DNA from: Chamaecrista fasciculata
Lineage: Eukaryota; Streptophyta; Magnoliopsida; Fabales; Fabaceae
Length of the DNA: 64,000 nucleotides
Reading direction: 5' to 3'
Assembly (NCBI GenBank): GCA_003254925.1
Contig: QANZ01012934.1
Coordinates: forward strand, 1-64,000
Below, in pieces: positions 1 to 12,108 of this stretch (position 1 is its first letter; the number at the start of each line of letters is the position of its first letter). The notes under the pieces were generated by a model. It saw only the letters and a program-made list of their open reading frames with translations, searched no databases and had not been told where the DNA came from. A program made the position numbers and the translations under genes.

Positions 1-840
1 TGTTAAAAAAAATTATCTCGTTATAAAACTATTTTGGAGTAAATAAAAAATAAGACTTATTTAGATGTTGAGACCATAAAACAAACAAATAAAAAGTAAA
101 TTAAAATATATTTAGGACTCTTGAATTTAGGTGCTCGAAATATCTAAAAATTTTAAAAGTTGATAGAAAATTTTTTAAAACTTTCAATTTCTATTATGAG
201 GACTTTGAATGTTAAAAATTAGTAAACAAATTTTCTAAACTTTCAAATACAATTACTCAACACTTCTACAAAATCTCACATTTTTCCATTGAATAGTGAT
301 AATTGGACGGGAACATTGAAAAAATGTGATGAATAATCAAAGTTAAAAACTCAATACATCTATATGTCAATAAGAGCATTTTGTATTCATAATCTAAAAT
401 TTTGTGTTCATCATTTAAATATTTATTAACTTAAAAAATATATTGTGATCATTAAAGAAAAACAAATTGTCAATGTCATGACGTTGTTAAAACGTCCATT
501 TATATGCTCTCTTTTGTTTTACACGAGAAATTAAGGTTCATTACAATGAGTTCATAACAGTCCCTCCTTTGAAAAACAATCCCATCTAAATTTGCATCCA
601 ATTGTCCATTTCAGTTCCAATAATCCCTCTTTCTTCTCAATTCTAACAATTAATTTCCCCCATTACCTTGAAACCTTCTTCATCATCATCTTCATCTTTA
701 TCATAATCTTATTCATCATCATCTTCTTCTTCTTCTTTCATCTGAATTCTTATCTGCTTTGAATCAGGTAAAATTTTTCGGACCAAAACCTAATTCATCA
801 ATACCCAAAAAACGAAGATAAAATTTTTGAAGATACCCAC
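1..840 (+). other. AT-rich upstream region and 5' leader of the translocator gene
   Basis: No gene is visible in positions 1-600, which are AT-rich. Positions about 655-745 are strongly pyrimidine-rich with CTT/ATC triplet runs, typical of a plant 5' leader, and lead into the ATG at 841. I see no convincing TATA box. An AG/GTAAAA donor-like site at about 767 has no usable acceptor before the ATG, so I do not propose a leader intron. Confidence 0.5.
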
Positions 841-3800
841 ATGGAGATTTCTCATCAAATTCCATGGTCGACAATTGGGGTAGTGATTTCATGGTACACT
901 TCAAACATTGGGGTTCTTCTTCTTAACAAATACCTTCTCACCAATTATGGTTATGCCTATCCTATTTTCCTCACTCTATGTCACATGACGGCATGCTCTT
1001 TCTTAAGCTACATTGCCGTTTCGATCATGGACGTCGTTCCATTCCAAACCATACAATCCAAGGCTCAGTTTTTCAAGATTTGTGGCCTCAGTGTCGTTTT
1101 CTGCTTCTCCGTCGTTTGTGGAAACATGTCGCTTAAGTATATTCCTGTGTCGTTTAACCAGGCTATTGGAGCCACGACGCCTTTCTTCACTGCCGTTTTT
1201 GCCTATGCCGTCAGCGGGAAAAGAGAGGCGTGGGTTACGTACGGCACTCTCTTGCCTGTCGTTGCAGGTGTCGTCATAGCTAGTGGGGTAAGGCATTTGT
1301 CGTTCATCTATATATTTTGGATTCGAGTAAACTAGCATTTTGGTCCTTGAATTTTATAGGCGTTGGTAGTTTGGTCCTTGGATTTATGAAATTGTACAAC
1401 TTGGTCCCTGAATTATGCTAACTCGATACAAAATGGTCATTCTGTCACCTAGTCGTGCCAAAATGGTCCTTGGATTTACGAAATTGTACATTCCGGTCCC
1501 TGGATTATACTAACTCGACAGAAGGACCATTTTGCAGCGAGTTAGCATAATTTAGGGAGCGAGTTGTATAATTTTGTAAATCCAATACCAAACTGTCAGT
1601 GCCTGTAAAATTCAGGGACCAAAATATTAGTTTACTCTTTTAGATTATGATGAATCGCTATATTTCAATTCCATAGGGGCGAAAATGAGAATTATTTTTA
1701 TTTGATGGGATCTTAATTAGAACATTTAGTGTTTTACTTAATTTCAGTTTGACTGATATAATTCAAGAGTTTCTAATTAGACCTTATATTTATATTTTTT
1801 CTATTAAACATTGATAAGTTTATCATTATTATCCCTTCCTTGTTTATATCGAGAGCTTTACTTTGATTCTACATGCGTTATGTATTTAATTCTGGTGGAA
1901 AAAGTAATTGCATTCACAAAATCTCAAATTTAGAATCTTAAATAATACTAAATATCATTTAGATGAATCCCTTGTTAATGAATAATGTATATATATATAT
2001 ATAGCTCAATAAGTATCAACAAAAGTAATATTAAGAATACCTTTTCCAATTATAAGTAGTTGATGTGAGTTTGCACGAATTATTTAATTAATGGCTAGAC
2101 TAAATAAAAAAAAACTAAGTGGCAAATTAACAATAAAATCATTTCTTTTTTTGTCTTCATTAGTGTGCATATACGTTTATGTTTAGAAGAATTAGTTCAG
2201 ATAGCAAATCAGAGATTGAAAAGATCTCTTTAAAAGAAGGTTAAAGGGTTATTTTGGTCCTAAATGTATGCTCTAATGTTCATTTTGGTCCATTATGTTT
2301 TAAAATGTTTAAATTGGTCCTAAATGTTGGTAAAATGTTTCATTTTAGTCCTAAACTATTGAATATGACTCGTTTGAACTTCAAACATGACGAGTTTAGA
2401 GTTGCGTATTGTTCTCAAAGAGTATTTTCTCTATCTAGTTGGAGCCGTCAGCAAACGAGGTCAACTTGGTCCTAAAAGTAGATTGCTCGTTTTGTGGTCA
2501 AACAAGCAAAGTTGATCATATGTCTCTTGTTTCAAATTTGAATGTGACGAACTCAGAGCTACGAGTTACTCTTAACAAGTCTTTCGAATTTGAAATGAGA
2601 GACGAGAGAAATATGTCCAAATTCAATAGTTTGGGACCAAAATGAAATATTTTGCCAACATTTTGGACCAATTTAAACATTTTGAAATATAAAGGACCAA
2701 AATGAACATTGAGACGTACATTTAGGACCAAAATGATCCTTTGTCCTTAAAACAATTTAATTAGATACCACTAAGATAACATCCTTATGAATGACTTCCT
2801 AACTATATATACTGTTTATAACCTAATTGGGTGGTTAGTATTTATTTAATGGTCATGACATCCTATATATAAGGAAATTGATCCACGACATTTTTGTTCT
2901 AATTAATTCAAAGCCATTCTCTCATTGTTGATATATTTTCTTACTAATTTGTTAAAGTTGTTGTCTTAAAACAAACTCCATATATTTTGCTGTAGGGTGA
3001 GCCAAGTTTTCATCTTTTTGGATTTATCATTTGTGCTTCATCCACTGCTGCCAGAGCATTTAAATCTGTGCTTCAAGATATTTTGTTGTCTTCAGAAGGG
3101 TAAATTAGCATCATCCTTAAACTATCTATTTATTTCATATATCCAGCAAATTAATTAACAATTCACCTTTAAAATTGTCAAATCAATTTTGGAAATTAAT
3201 GAATTAAGAGGGGTATTTTGAGATGTTCAATTCTAAAAAACCAATATTTTTTTCTATAATGAGTTTGATATATTTTTTAAAATATTTTTTGTGAAGTTAG
3301 ACTTATTACTTACATAGCTTTTTTTTTTAAAAAAAAGATGTTTACTAATTTTACATGTGAAAACATTTTACGAATTTTACAAATTATGTCTGATTTGCAA
3401 AAGTGGTATGCCTTTGTCTATGGTCAAAAACCTGTTTTGCTTCCTAATGTTTACTCGGAGTTTTGTTTTGATCCTTAATGTTTACTAAAAGTTTCATCAT
3501 TGGTCTCTAACTATTGAATATGGTTATATCTCTTTTGTTTCAAATCCAAATGTGATTAAATAAGAGCTATACGTTAAATTTGATGAGTTTTTTCTCTACC
3601 CAATAAGAATCATCGACAAACGAAATCAAATCAGACATGAAATCGAGCCAGAAAATGGGTCGTTTGTTTCATGAATTTAGTCATATATATCTCTCATTTC
3701 AAGTCTTAATGTAACAAAATTGAAACTATAAATTACTCTTGACGAGTTATTTCTCTATCCAGTTGAGGTCGTTGGCAAACGAAATCAAATAGCACTCCAA

Positions 3801-6800
3801 AAATGAGTTTGGTCAAAGCATCAATATTAACTTTTATAGTACTATTTGACCTCGTTTGTTAACAATTTCAACTAGACAAAAAGCTCTGATTTCATTGCAT
3901 TTGGACTTGAAACGAGAGAGATATGACCAAATTCATAAAACAAGCAGCCCATTTTCGGGCCCAATTTCATGTTCAATTTGACTTCGTTTGCCGGTGACTT
4001 CAACTGGACAAAGAAAAAACTCATCAACTCGTAATTTTGATTTAATTGCGCTCGGCTTCAAAACAAGAAAGATATGACCATATTTAATAGCGAGGGACTA
4101 ATAATGAAACTTTTAGGAAAATTTAATTAAGGACGACCAAAATGGAACAAAAAAATATTGGGGATCAAAATAGAACTTTAAGTAAACATACAAGACTAAA
4201 ATAAGTTTTTGACCCTTTGTCTAATAATGACAGGATCCATGAATTTCTGCCCTGTATCAATTTTCTCTGAAATCTAAATAAGTTTTACCATAAAATGTTT
4301 TTTTTTCTTACCAGAGACAAGAATGGACAAAACACTTAACGCGGGTGTTAGTCCTTATTACCATAAAATGTTTTAAATTTGGACCATATATATTGTCTTT
4401 ATTTTTTTTTTTCTGTTTGCCCGAGATTTTATCTTAATTCATTTAAACTCGTTTCATATGGTACACTTCATTAGATCATTTTAATAAGAGAATCTTTTAA
4501 ATAGAATAATTATAGGTCAAAGGGTCATTTTGATCCTAAAATATATGCTTTAATGTTTATTTTGGTCCATTATGTTTCACAATGTTTAAATTGGTCTTAA
4601 ATGTTGGCAAAATGATTCATTTTGGTCCTAAATATTGGTAAAATGTTTCATTTTGAGCCCAAACTATTGAATTTGGTCATATTTCTCCTTATCTCATTTA
4701 AAGTTCAAAAGACTTGTTAAGAGGAACTCGTAGCTCTGAATTCGTCACATTCGAATTTGAAACGAGAGAAATGTGATCAACTTTCCTTGTTTGACCATGA
4801 AACAAAAAGTCTATTTTTAGGATCAATTTGACCTCGTTTGCTGACAACCCCAACTGGATAGAGAAAGTACTTTTCGAGAACAATACATAGCTCTAAACTC
4901 ACTACGTTTTAACTCGAAACAAGTCATATTCAATAGTTGGGACCAAAATGAAACATTTTGCAAATATTTAGGACCAATTTGAACACTTTGAAACATAATG
5001 GACCAAAATGAACATTAGGGCATATATTTAGGACCAAAATGACCCTTTAACCATAATTATATTTAGAAGGTCTTGAACTCAAAACCTTACTTAATTGATA
5101 CCTAGTCATTTATCATTTAAACTTTTAAACCAACCTGCATGGATATATTGTCTTGATCCTTGTTCAGGGAAAAGTTGAATTCTATGAACTTACTGATGTA
5201 CATGGCACCAATAGCAATGGTGGTGTTGCTTCCTGCAGCATTGTTGATGGAGGAAAATGTGATTTGGATGACAATAGAACTTGCCAGAAATGATATCACA
5301 GTTGTGTGGTATCTCTTCTTCAGTTCCTCCCTTGCTTTTTTTGTCAATTTGACCAATTTTTTGGTCACAAAACATACCAGTGCCCTCACTCTTCAGGTAT
5401 AAATTCACTTTCAATTACTTGTTTTTTCTTTTTTATATATATCTGTTTATAATTAGTTGCATGGATTATAGGTATAATTTTTTTTTTTTTTGCCTAGATG
5501 TAAGAAATTCCCTTGAACTATATGACTTATGTGAAAAAAGAAAAATCATTTGTGCTTCTAAATTTGATCAATGACTTTTTACTAAATTTAATCTAAGCCA
5601 ATTTGATCTAACAAAATTGGAGAATGATAAACGGTTTGATTTGATAAAAAAATATATAAAAATTAAAAAATTTAATACAGTTATTAATTTAGACATACAA
5701 TCAAAAGATTAACCAAATAAAATGCATATATATATAGTACTTTTATTTACTGGACATGAGTGTATTTTAAAAAAAAATAATATTAAATTTTTTTATTTGC
5801 ATTGAGATTTGAGTACCAAAGTGATATTATGATAATGTTAAGGAACAACCTGAAAGAGAACCAAGAAGAAGAAATATAAAAATGGTAGGCCCATCTTCAT
5901 TAGTTTGACCCATTTTCGCTGGGTCCTCTCTAAACACAATTTCTGGGTTTAACTTCGCATCTGTTTCTATTGGATTCTCATTAACTTGGCCCATATCAGG
6001 TAATCTAATCATTAACATTAAAGAAAGAAGGCTAAAGTGCACTTTTGGTCCCATAACTTTGGCAAAGGTTTCAATTTGGTCCCATAACTTTTTTTGTTGC
6101 AATTTTGGTCCCATAACTTTGGCAAAGGTCCCAATTTGGTCCCATAACTTTGTTTGTTGCAATTTTGGTCCCATAACTTCTAGAAACGTCTCATTGTTGG
6201 TCCCTAGTTGATTTTCATCTGTCCCATAACTTCACCCATATTTGCCACATCATCATCCATCTCAGTATGTCAGATCATCTTTAGCAGCAGATAATGAATG
6301 GAAATTAGTATTGGGACCAACGGTGAGACATTTTCAAAATTTATGGGACCAAAATTGCAACAAAAAAAAGTTATGGAACCAAATTGAGACCGTTGCCAAA
6401 GTTATGAGACCAAATTGAAACCCTTTCCAAAGAAGTTGCCAAAGTTATGGGATAGCAATCTGTTACTTACTGTGTCTCTGTTTCAACATTCGTCTTTTTT
6501 GTTTGTCCCTAAAGTTGTAAAGCAGCTAAAGTGAAACTTATCTTTGACTCGCTGATACCACAGAGGGAAACTTCTTGGTAATTTCCTTCTTCTCTTCCTT
6601 CGGAAAACCCCTACATTGTTACTATTTATTAATCGTGATTCAGAAACCATTGTACTGGAATCAGCTAAGTACTACTACTACTACCACCACCATTTTCAGA
6701 AATCGGAATTTGGCNTATCCGGTATCCGACGGATACCGGATATTTTTTCGGACGGATACGGACGGATATCCTAACTTAGGATATAAATTGCCATCCCTAC

Positions 6801-7355
6801 TTCTCATCCACTAAGGTGTGAAGGAAGAAATTAATCACTATTTCTAACTATGAATATCATGAATAACTCTTAGTTTAAAAACAATGTTGCAGTTGGTGTC
6901 AAATAGTTTCAAAAATGATTAGTCAGAGTTATGAACTTCAAAGAATTTCTTATCTTTTAGACATTACCACATCTAATTCACAAGTCTCACTCATTTTTCC
7001 AATTTGACATGCACATGTGCAATTAAATTTTGGTAAAGGAGGTCTTGATACCACATCTAATATTAATATAAGAGAATATGCATTTTATAGTCTCAAAACT
7101 TAACATAGATTTTAAAACTAATGTTAATTTTAATGGAATTCTGTTGTTAATTTTAATCATGAATTGTATTGTTAAATATTATTCACATATGTTGCAATAA
7201 TCAATTCACAGGTTTTAGGAAATGCAAAGGGGGCAGTGGCTGTGGTGGTATCAATATTATTATTCAAAAATCCAATTTCAGTGATTGGAATGATGGGTTA
7301 TGCTCTCACTGTCATTGGAGTTATTTTGTACACCGAAATCAAGAAGAGGTATTGA
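841..7355 (+). CDS. Sugar-phosphate/nucleotide-sugar translocator (NST/TPT family, At3g11320/At5g05820-like)
   Basis: Four exons, 841-1287, 2996-3099, 5168-5396 and 7212-7355, join in phase through GT-AG introns to give 307 residues, close to the family's usual 308 or so. The protein starts [15 protein letters not shown] and is hydrophobic throughout (about 10 membrane segments; EamA/TPT fold). Family words visible are [45 protein letters not shown] and the basic tail EIKKRY. These match the plant KV/A-type clade that includes the UDP-uronic-acid transporters (UUAT group) and its unassigned members. It is probably a Golgi antiporter exchanging a sugar nucleotide or sugar phosphate; the substrate cannot be read from sequence. 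All three introns are swollen by foldback elements (at least five), making a 924-base coding sequence span 6.5 kb. Family assignment is firm, substrate unknown. Confidence 0.93.
1328..1640. repeat. Foldback element in translocator intron 1
   Basis: The left arm, starting GTAAACTAGCATTTTGGTCC, is inverted at the right end (GGACCAAAATATTAGTTTAC). Both arms are built of direct repeats of 'TTTGGTCCxTGAATT'. It encodes no protein and is a non-autonomous inverted-repeat element. Confidence 0.75.
2239..2747. repeat. Foldback element, family A, copy 1 (intron 1)
   Basis: The left arm carries TTTTGGTCCTAAATGTATG and TTCATTTTGGTCCATTATG. The right arm carries the reverse complements (AATGAACATTGAGACGTACA, then AGGACCAAAATGATCCTTTG). 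The element is about 0.5 kb. Close relatives lie at 4515-5052 and 11288-11826, so this is a dispersed family. Short open frames inside it are not genes. Confidence 0.8.
3422..4213. repeat. Foldback element, family B, copy 1 (intron 2)
   Basis: An inverted-repeat element of about 0.8 kb. It begins GGTCAAAAACCTGTTTTG and ends AAAATAAGTTTTTGACC. The centre holds words such as 'GACCTCGTTTG' and 'AACGAGAGAGATATGACC' in both orientations. A second copy is at 16855-17675. Confidence 0.75.
4515..5052. repeat. Foldback element, family A, copy 2 (intron 2)
   Basis: Same arms as the element at 2239: left GGTCAAAGGGTCATTTTGATCC, right GGACCAAAATGACCCTTTAACC. It ends about 115 bases before the acceptor of exon 3. 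Confidence 0.8.
6028..6455. repeat. Foldback element, family E, copy 1 (intron 3)
   Basis: The left arm repeats 'TTTTGGTCCCATAACTTTGGCAAAGG'-type units twice in tandem. The right arm holds the inverse (GTTGCCAAAGTTATGAGACC). Relatives lie at 27262, 33190 and 54748. Confidence 0.75.
6715..6799. mobile_element. Right end of a hAT-like MITE, cut by a single-N join
   Basis: The segment after the N at 6715 is rich in 'TCCGGTATCCGACGGATACC' and ends TTGCCATCCCTA. Its complement TAGGGATGGCAA is a common hAT-type terminal inverted repeat. The matching left end is absent and the left border coincides with the N, so half the element is missing from the assembly. Confidence 0.55.
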
Positions 7356-8879
7356 TGATATTTTGTAGTTTGTAACATTATAAAACTCACAAAAAAAAGG
7401 AGGTTAAGTTTTCATTTCTGTTGCATTCTTATAATTTCAGTTTTCTAATTTAGTTTGTATAATTTTAGAAAATTTATTTAAATATTATGGGGTCAAGAAT
7501 ATTTATTTGACTATATTGTCAAATTCTTTTATTAACATAGTATTTTCTTATATATTTGTCTTATTGAATAAAAACTCATCTTTATTCAAATTCAGAAGCC
7601 TAATTTTAAAAATGTTTTTCTTTTAACGAAAATATTTTCAATAATGTTTAAATATAAAACTTTATATATTAAAAATAAAATATCTACTACACCTATCTTT
7701 TATGTTGGAAAAATATCTTTTGTTCATGAGAAAAATAGCAGAAGGATATATAACAATAGAAAGATCAAGACATAAATCTATCAATTTAAACATAACTTTA
7801 GCTCCACAGAACATAGTACAATATAGAAGAAAAAAATAAAATCCTAGACAACAATCCTGGGAAAAAAAAGAACTAAATCTCATATATAATAAAATCTACA
7901 AAATATCTAAAAAGATAAAGAAAACTTAGAAGATAAATCGAGAGGCAACACACATTTCATCCCTCTCTGAGAGATCAATCTTCGTAATCGTTTCCTTTTT
8001 AGATGTTGAGCTCCACTTGTAAATATGAGATATTTATAACCATAAACAAAAGAGTAAAGATAAACTATTTCTTAATGAAAGGGGGAGAACTTATCTAATA
8101 AAAAAATGAACACTTCCCTAATGGAAGAAGAAAACCTCTCTAATGGAGGAGAAAACAAAAAAAAAACATACTTAGATGAGAAAAGAAGGAGCTACCGCAG
8201 ATATAAATAATGACAGCTCGATGACGCACAGAGAGAGAACGAGAGCGAGAGTAACACCATTTCTTTCAAATTATATAATGAATTGATTCTTTAAAAAATT
8301 TAGAAATATTTTATAAAAAAAATAGTAATTTAGTGGTTTAAAAATTCAAATCAAAACCTTAAACGTATCATATTCATAAGAATAACAAAAGTACCAAAAC
8401 TTCCCTAGGTGCCCCCACCCCCCAAAAAAAAAAGCAAGTTTTTGCCGTATGCGTTCCTACATCCTACTCACCAGCCATTGTCTCTTTGGTCCTTGCATGT
8501 GGTCCAATGTGGATGCCATATTTTTTTGTTTTGAGATTCCAACTCCATAAAAACAAGTATATGACTATATATATATAATGATTGTTGATATAAAGTAAGT
8601 GATAATTCTTTTGAAAAAACACGGATTATCCAATTGATTTTTCTGAAAAAAGAAATCGTAACCTTTAAAAAAATCTTGAAATAAATATATATTTTAAATA
8701 TTCCGAGTAGATTTTATTTTTGACGTTCAATGAATAACATGTTTAAGATAAAAAAAAAAAACACTTGTTGTAAGTTATTGCAAATGACAATGCTTCTAAC
8801 AAAAAAATAAAAATAATTTATAACAAGAACGGCTTGCAACATTTAATTTAACTTTCTCTTTTCTTTTTAATAAAATNCA
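7356..8879. other. Intergenic region with a possible solo LTR at 7702-8266
   Basis: No gene is supported here. Positions 7702-8266 begin TGTTGGAAAAATATC and end GAGAGTAACACCA. Read on the minus strand they contain a TATA-like GGTTATAAATATCTC followed by leader-like sequence, as in a Copia-type LTR of about 565 bases. No exact target duplication is visible, so this is tentative. A run of C and A at about 8417-8433 and many A-runs make up the rest. Confidence 0.3.
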
Positions 8880-8965
8880 ATCACTTTATAATATAATTTT
8901 AAATTTTAATAATTATAACATTACATACATATTTGTATGTCCGTTAGGACATGCAAAGCCCTTAG
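8880..8965 (+). mobile_element. Helitron-like 3' end, copy 1
   Basis: A hairpin GTATGTCC-GTTA-GGACATGC (8935-8954) is followed after a few bases by CTTAG and then T. This is the arrangement of a Helitron 3' terminus (stem, about 10 bases, CTRR, target T), with one base off the consensus. The region upstream, TTTTAATAATTATAA, is shared with the copy at 63739. Only the 3' end is recognised. Confidence 0.55.
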
Positions 8966-9194
8966 TATATATATATATATATATTGAGGAGGAGACGGAG
9001 GAATTAAGAAACATTTGTACACAAATAAAATATGATGTTGCAAGTGATTTTAGCTGCCAATGTTTTATATGTATTTTGTTTTATTACAACTTACAAGTCG
9101 TTGCCGATTAAAAAGACTTGCCACGTCTATTTTTTATTTCTTAAAAGTGTCACATTTTATTGTAAAAAATAAGAGATATTATGAATATATGAAA

Positions 9195-9885
9195 GAAAAG
9201 GGCAAATATTCAAATTGGTCCTAAATATACACCCTCAAGTTCATTTTGGTCCTAAATGTTTCAGAAATTTCATATTGATCTTAAATGTTTCCATAATTAT
9301 TCACTTTTGGTTCCAAACAACTGAACATAGTCATATATTTCTAATTTCAAGTTCAAACGCAATAAATTTAGAGTTACTGGTTTCTTTTAATTAGTACTTT
9401 CTCTATTTAGCAATTTGGATCTTCTATAGTACTTTAGGGTGTAGTGCTGAGAGAGAAAGAAATAGGGTAGAGAGAGAAAGTGTTAGTGGGACCCACTTTC
9501 TCTCTCTACTCGTTCCTTTCTCTCTCAGCACTACACCTATAGTGCACTATAGAGGATCCAAGTTGCTCTATTTAGTTGCAGCATCAGCAACGATGCAAAT
9601 CGAGTTCGGAAGTGGATTTGAAACCAATTTCATATAACTTTTCACTTTTTGCTCCCAAATCCATTCTCATGTATAATTTGACTTTATTTATTGATGGTCC
9701 TAACTCCACATAGAAATGACCTATTAAGAGTAATTTGTAACTCCAAACTCTTTGTATTCAAACTTGAAATGAATGAGATATAATCAACTTCGCTTGTTTG
9801 ATAATTAAACGAGGGGTTCGCTTTCGAGACTTAATTTTATTTCGTTTGCTGATAACCCATATGGATATAGTAATCTCTAAAATAT
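9195..9885. repeat. Degenerate foldback-type element interrupted by a MITE
   Basis: Begins AAATTGGTCCTAAATATACACC with further 'TTTTGGTCCTAAATG' units, and later 'GTTTGATAATTAAACGAGG' and 'TTCGTTTGCTGATAACCC' as in families A and B. The right arm is not intact. A hairpin MITE sits inside at 9411-9565. Confidence 0.5.
9411..9565. mobile_element. Hairpin MITE with 10-bp target duplication
   Basis: A near-perfect inverted repeat of 155 bp. The left end is CAATTTGGATCTTCTATAGT and the right end ACTATAGAGGATCCAAGTTG; the arms are rich in AGAGAGAAAG and CTTTCTCTCT. It is flanked on both sides by CTCTATTTAG (9401-9410 and 9566-9575). A 10-bp duplication suggests the Mutator-like class. A relative with its own 10-bp duplication is at 29166-29343. 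Confidence 0.85.
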
Positions 9886-10292
9886 TATGTATATTTATGT
9901 TTTTATCCCAAATATTATGATATTCATATTTTAGACTTAGATTAAACTAAAAATCATACTCGAAGTCGCCGAGCCAAGAAATAGTCCCATGAAAGGCAAG
10001 AATTAAATTTTAGCCCCCCAAACCTTGCAAGAACTCTAAGTTTTTAATTTTTTTTAAATGCTTTTATGAATAAAAATAATTATTTATTTCTTAATTATGA
10101 TTCTTTAAAATAAAAAATGTTATTTTATATTTTAGACAATATTATAATTTCACATAGTTTGAAGGATCAAATTTTAATTTCTCAAAAATATAAAGTTTAC
10201 ATCTTCAACAACTTACATATTGAATCACATTAATACTAATAATTGTGTCATCTCACCCATTACATACATTATCATTTACCACATACGGAAAG

Positions 10293-10824
10293 ATTTAGGT
10301 AAAGTTCCTTATATCTTTGCTATAAGGTTCCCTAATAAACATTTAACACATGACAAAAATTTTATGCACGACCAATCATGATAGAGAGATAATATTAAAT
10401 ATACTTTTTTGCATGATCAATCATAGAAAAAGAGCTATGAAGCATGGACACTGACATGGACACAGACACACTGACACGTCAAATTCTTAAAACTACATGA
10501 TACGACACGACATATATTTATATATATAAATAATTAAGAATTCATCAATTTTAATGAAATTTTAAAAATTACAATATCTATTCATAATATATGTTATATG
10601 TGATATTATTTTCTATTGTTTGTCATGATAAAGTCACCAAAAATTGATTTTATATTTTGAAATTTATGAATATGTGTCGTGTGAGTGTCGTACGGGTGTC
10701 AGAACTGACACGGCGACACGCTGTCAAAATGAAGTGTCTATGCTTCATAGAAAAAGAGAATATAAATCAAGCTTCTAATTGGAGAAACCTTATAGCAAAA
10801 ATATAATTAAACTTACCTAAATAT
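10293..10824. mobile_element. Inverted-repeat element hosting a nested MITE
   Basis: Left GATTTAGGTAAAG plus CTTTGCTATAAGGTT is mirrored at the right by AACCTTATAGCAAA and ACTTACCTAAAT. The element was later entered by the MITE at 10435-10750, which separates its two arms. Confidence 0.6.
10435..10750. mobile_element. MITE with 8-bp target duplication (hAT-like)
   Basis: Terminal inverted repeats CTATGAAGCAT and ATGCTTCATAG enclose 316 bp with many GACACG/CGTGTC words. It is flanked by identical AAAAAGAG on both sides (10427-10434, 10751-10758). An 8-bp duplication points to hAT transposase; the terminal bases are not the commonest hAT consensus, so the superfamily is probable only. Confidence 0.8.
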
Positions 10825-10870
10825 TTTACCTTACACAAAAGGAGACCACAAAATTACCTACAAGCATAGT

Positions 10871-11254
10871 GCAAAAAACCGGACCGGTCATTGACCCGGT
10901 GAAAGGCTCGGGTCACTGGTTCAACCGGTTGAGCCGGTTTACTTAAAAAATACATTTTTAAATGTACATATTCATCAAATACATATTGATATATTACAAT
11001 AATTTAAATTTAAAGTAAAAATTAAACATAACCATATGTCCATCACATATAATAAGTGTCAAATATTTAATTTTTTTTTTTTTTTTTCAAATATTTCCGG
11101 GTCAATCGGTTTCTGGTTCACCGCTTCCCGGTTTAACCGGCCAGTTCGAGCGGTTTGACCCAGTTCACCACCAGGTCAACTGCAAGTCGGTATTTTATTT
11201 TTTCCAGACCGGACTGGTGTCCGGTTCACCGGCCGGTCCGGTCCGGTTTTTTCT
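10871..11254. mobile_element. CCGGTT-rich MITE
   Basis: Starts GCAAAAAACCGGACCGG and ends CCGGTCCGGTTTTTTC, an inverted pair. Both subterminal regions are packed with 'ACCGGTT' and 'GGTTCACCGG' words around an AT-rich core. A partial relative is at 63330-63412. Confidence 0.65.
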
Positions 11255-11287
11255 ACATTGCCTACAAGTCTGGAACGCTTTTAAAAA

Positions 11288-11826
11288 AGTTCAAAGAGTC
11301 ATTTTGGTCCTAAATGCATGTCTTAATATTCATTTTGGTTCATTATGTTTCAAAATGTTCATATTGGTCCTAAATATTGGCAAAATAATTCATTTTGGTC
11401 CTAAATATTGATAAAATGTTTCATTTTGGTCCCAAACTATTGAATTTGGTCATATTTCTCTCGTATCTAATTTCAAATTCAAAGGACTTGTTAAGAGGAA
11501 CTCATAACTTTGAATTCGTCGTATTGAAATTTGAAACGACAGAGATATGATCAACTTTGCTTATTTTACCATGAAAAGATAGGTCTTTTTTTAGGACCGA
11601 TTTGACCTCGTTTGCTGATGGCCCCAACTGGTTAAAGAAAGTACTCTTCGAGAACAATACATAGCTCTGAACTCATCACGTTTGAACTTGAAACAAGCCA
11701 TATTTAATAGTTGGAACCAAAATGAAACATTTTGCAAACATTTAGAATCAATTTAAACATTTTAAAACATAATGGACCAAAATGAACATTAGAACATACA
11801 TTTAAGACTAAAATGACCCTTTAACC
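11288..11826. repeat. Foldback element, family A, copy 3, next to the UCP1 leader
   Basis: The arms match the copies at 2239 and 4515 (left CAAAGAGTCATTTTGGTCC, right AAAATGACCCTTTAACC). It ends about 280 bases before the UCP1 start codon, so it probably lies in the core promoter or touches the leader. Confidence 0.8.
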
Positions 11827-12108
11827 TTTAAAAAATGCCGAAGGGTAGTGCTTAAGACGTGTAACCATCGGTTTTGGGTTCATTTTCCCAAAGAGATCAC
11901 AGATTGCGCCAAAAACCCGATTTCTTCGTCATCTTACTTCAATTAATTGCCTTCTTAACTCCCAAACCCATTTTTCTCAATAAAATTCTTTCCCCACGAG
12001 AATCTGTTCCATTTCTCCTTTTGGTTTTGCTTCTTCTTCTTCTTTTTCTCTTTACTTACTACTCTTCATTCAGCCTTTAATCTCATCAATTTCGGCCTCC
12101 CAGAAGCC

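Noticed and set aside
2254-2731. Overlapping frames of about 70 residues on both strands (also at 4698 and 11217)
   Set aside because: The same sequence recurs in each family A foldback element, so these are repeat translations.
1328-6455. Possible CRISPR-like arrays from regularly repeated 20-30-base words
   Set aside because: Repeats are degenerate, mirrored in two arms and in a plant genome; they are foldback transposons.
11874-12080. Upstream reading frame in the UCP1 leader
   Set aside because: It begins at a TTG rather than an ATG and has leader-like composition.
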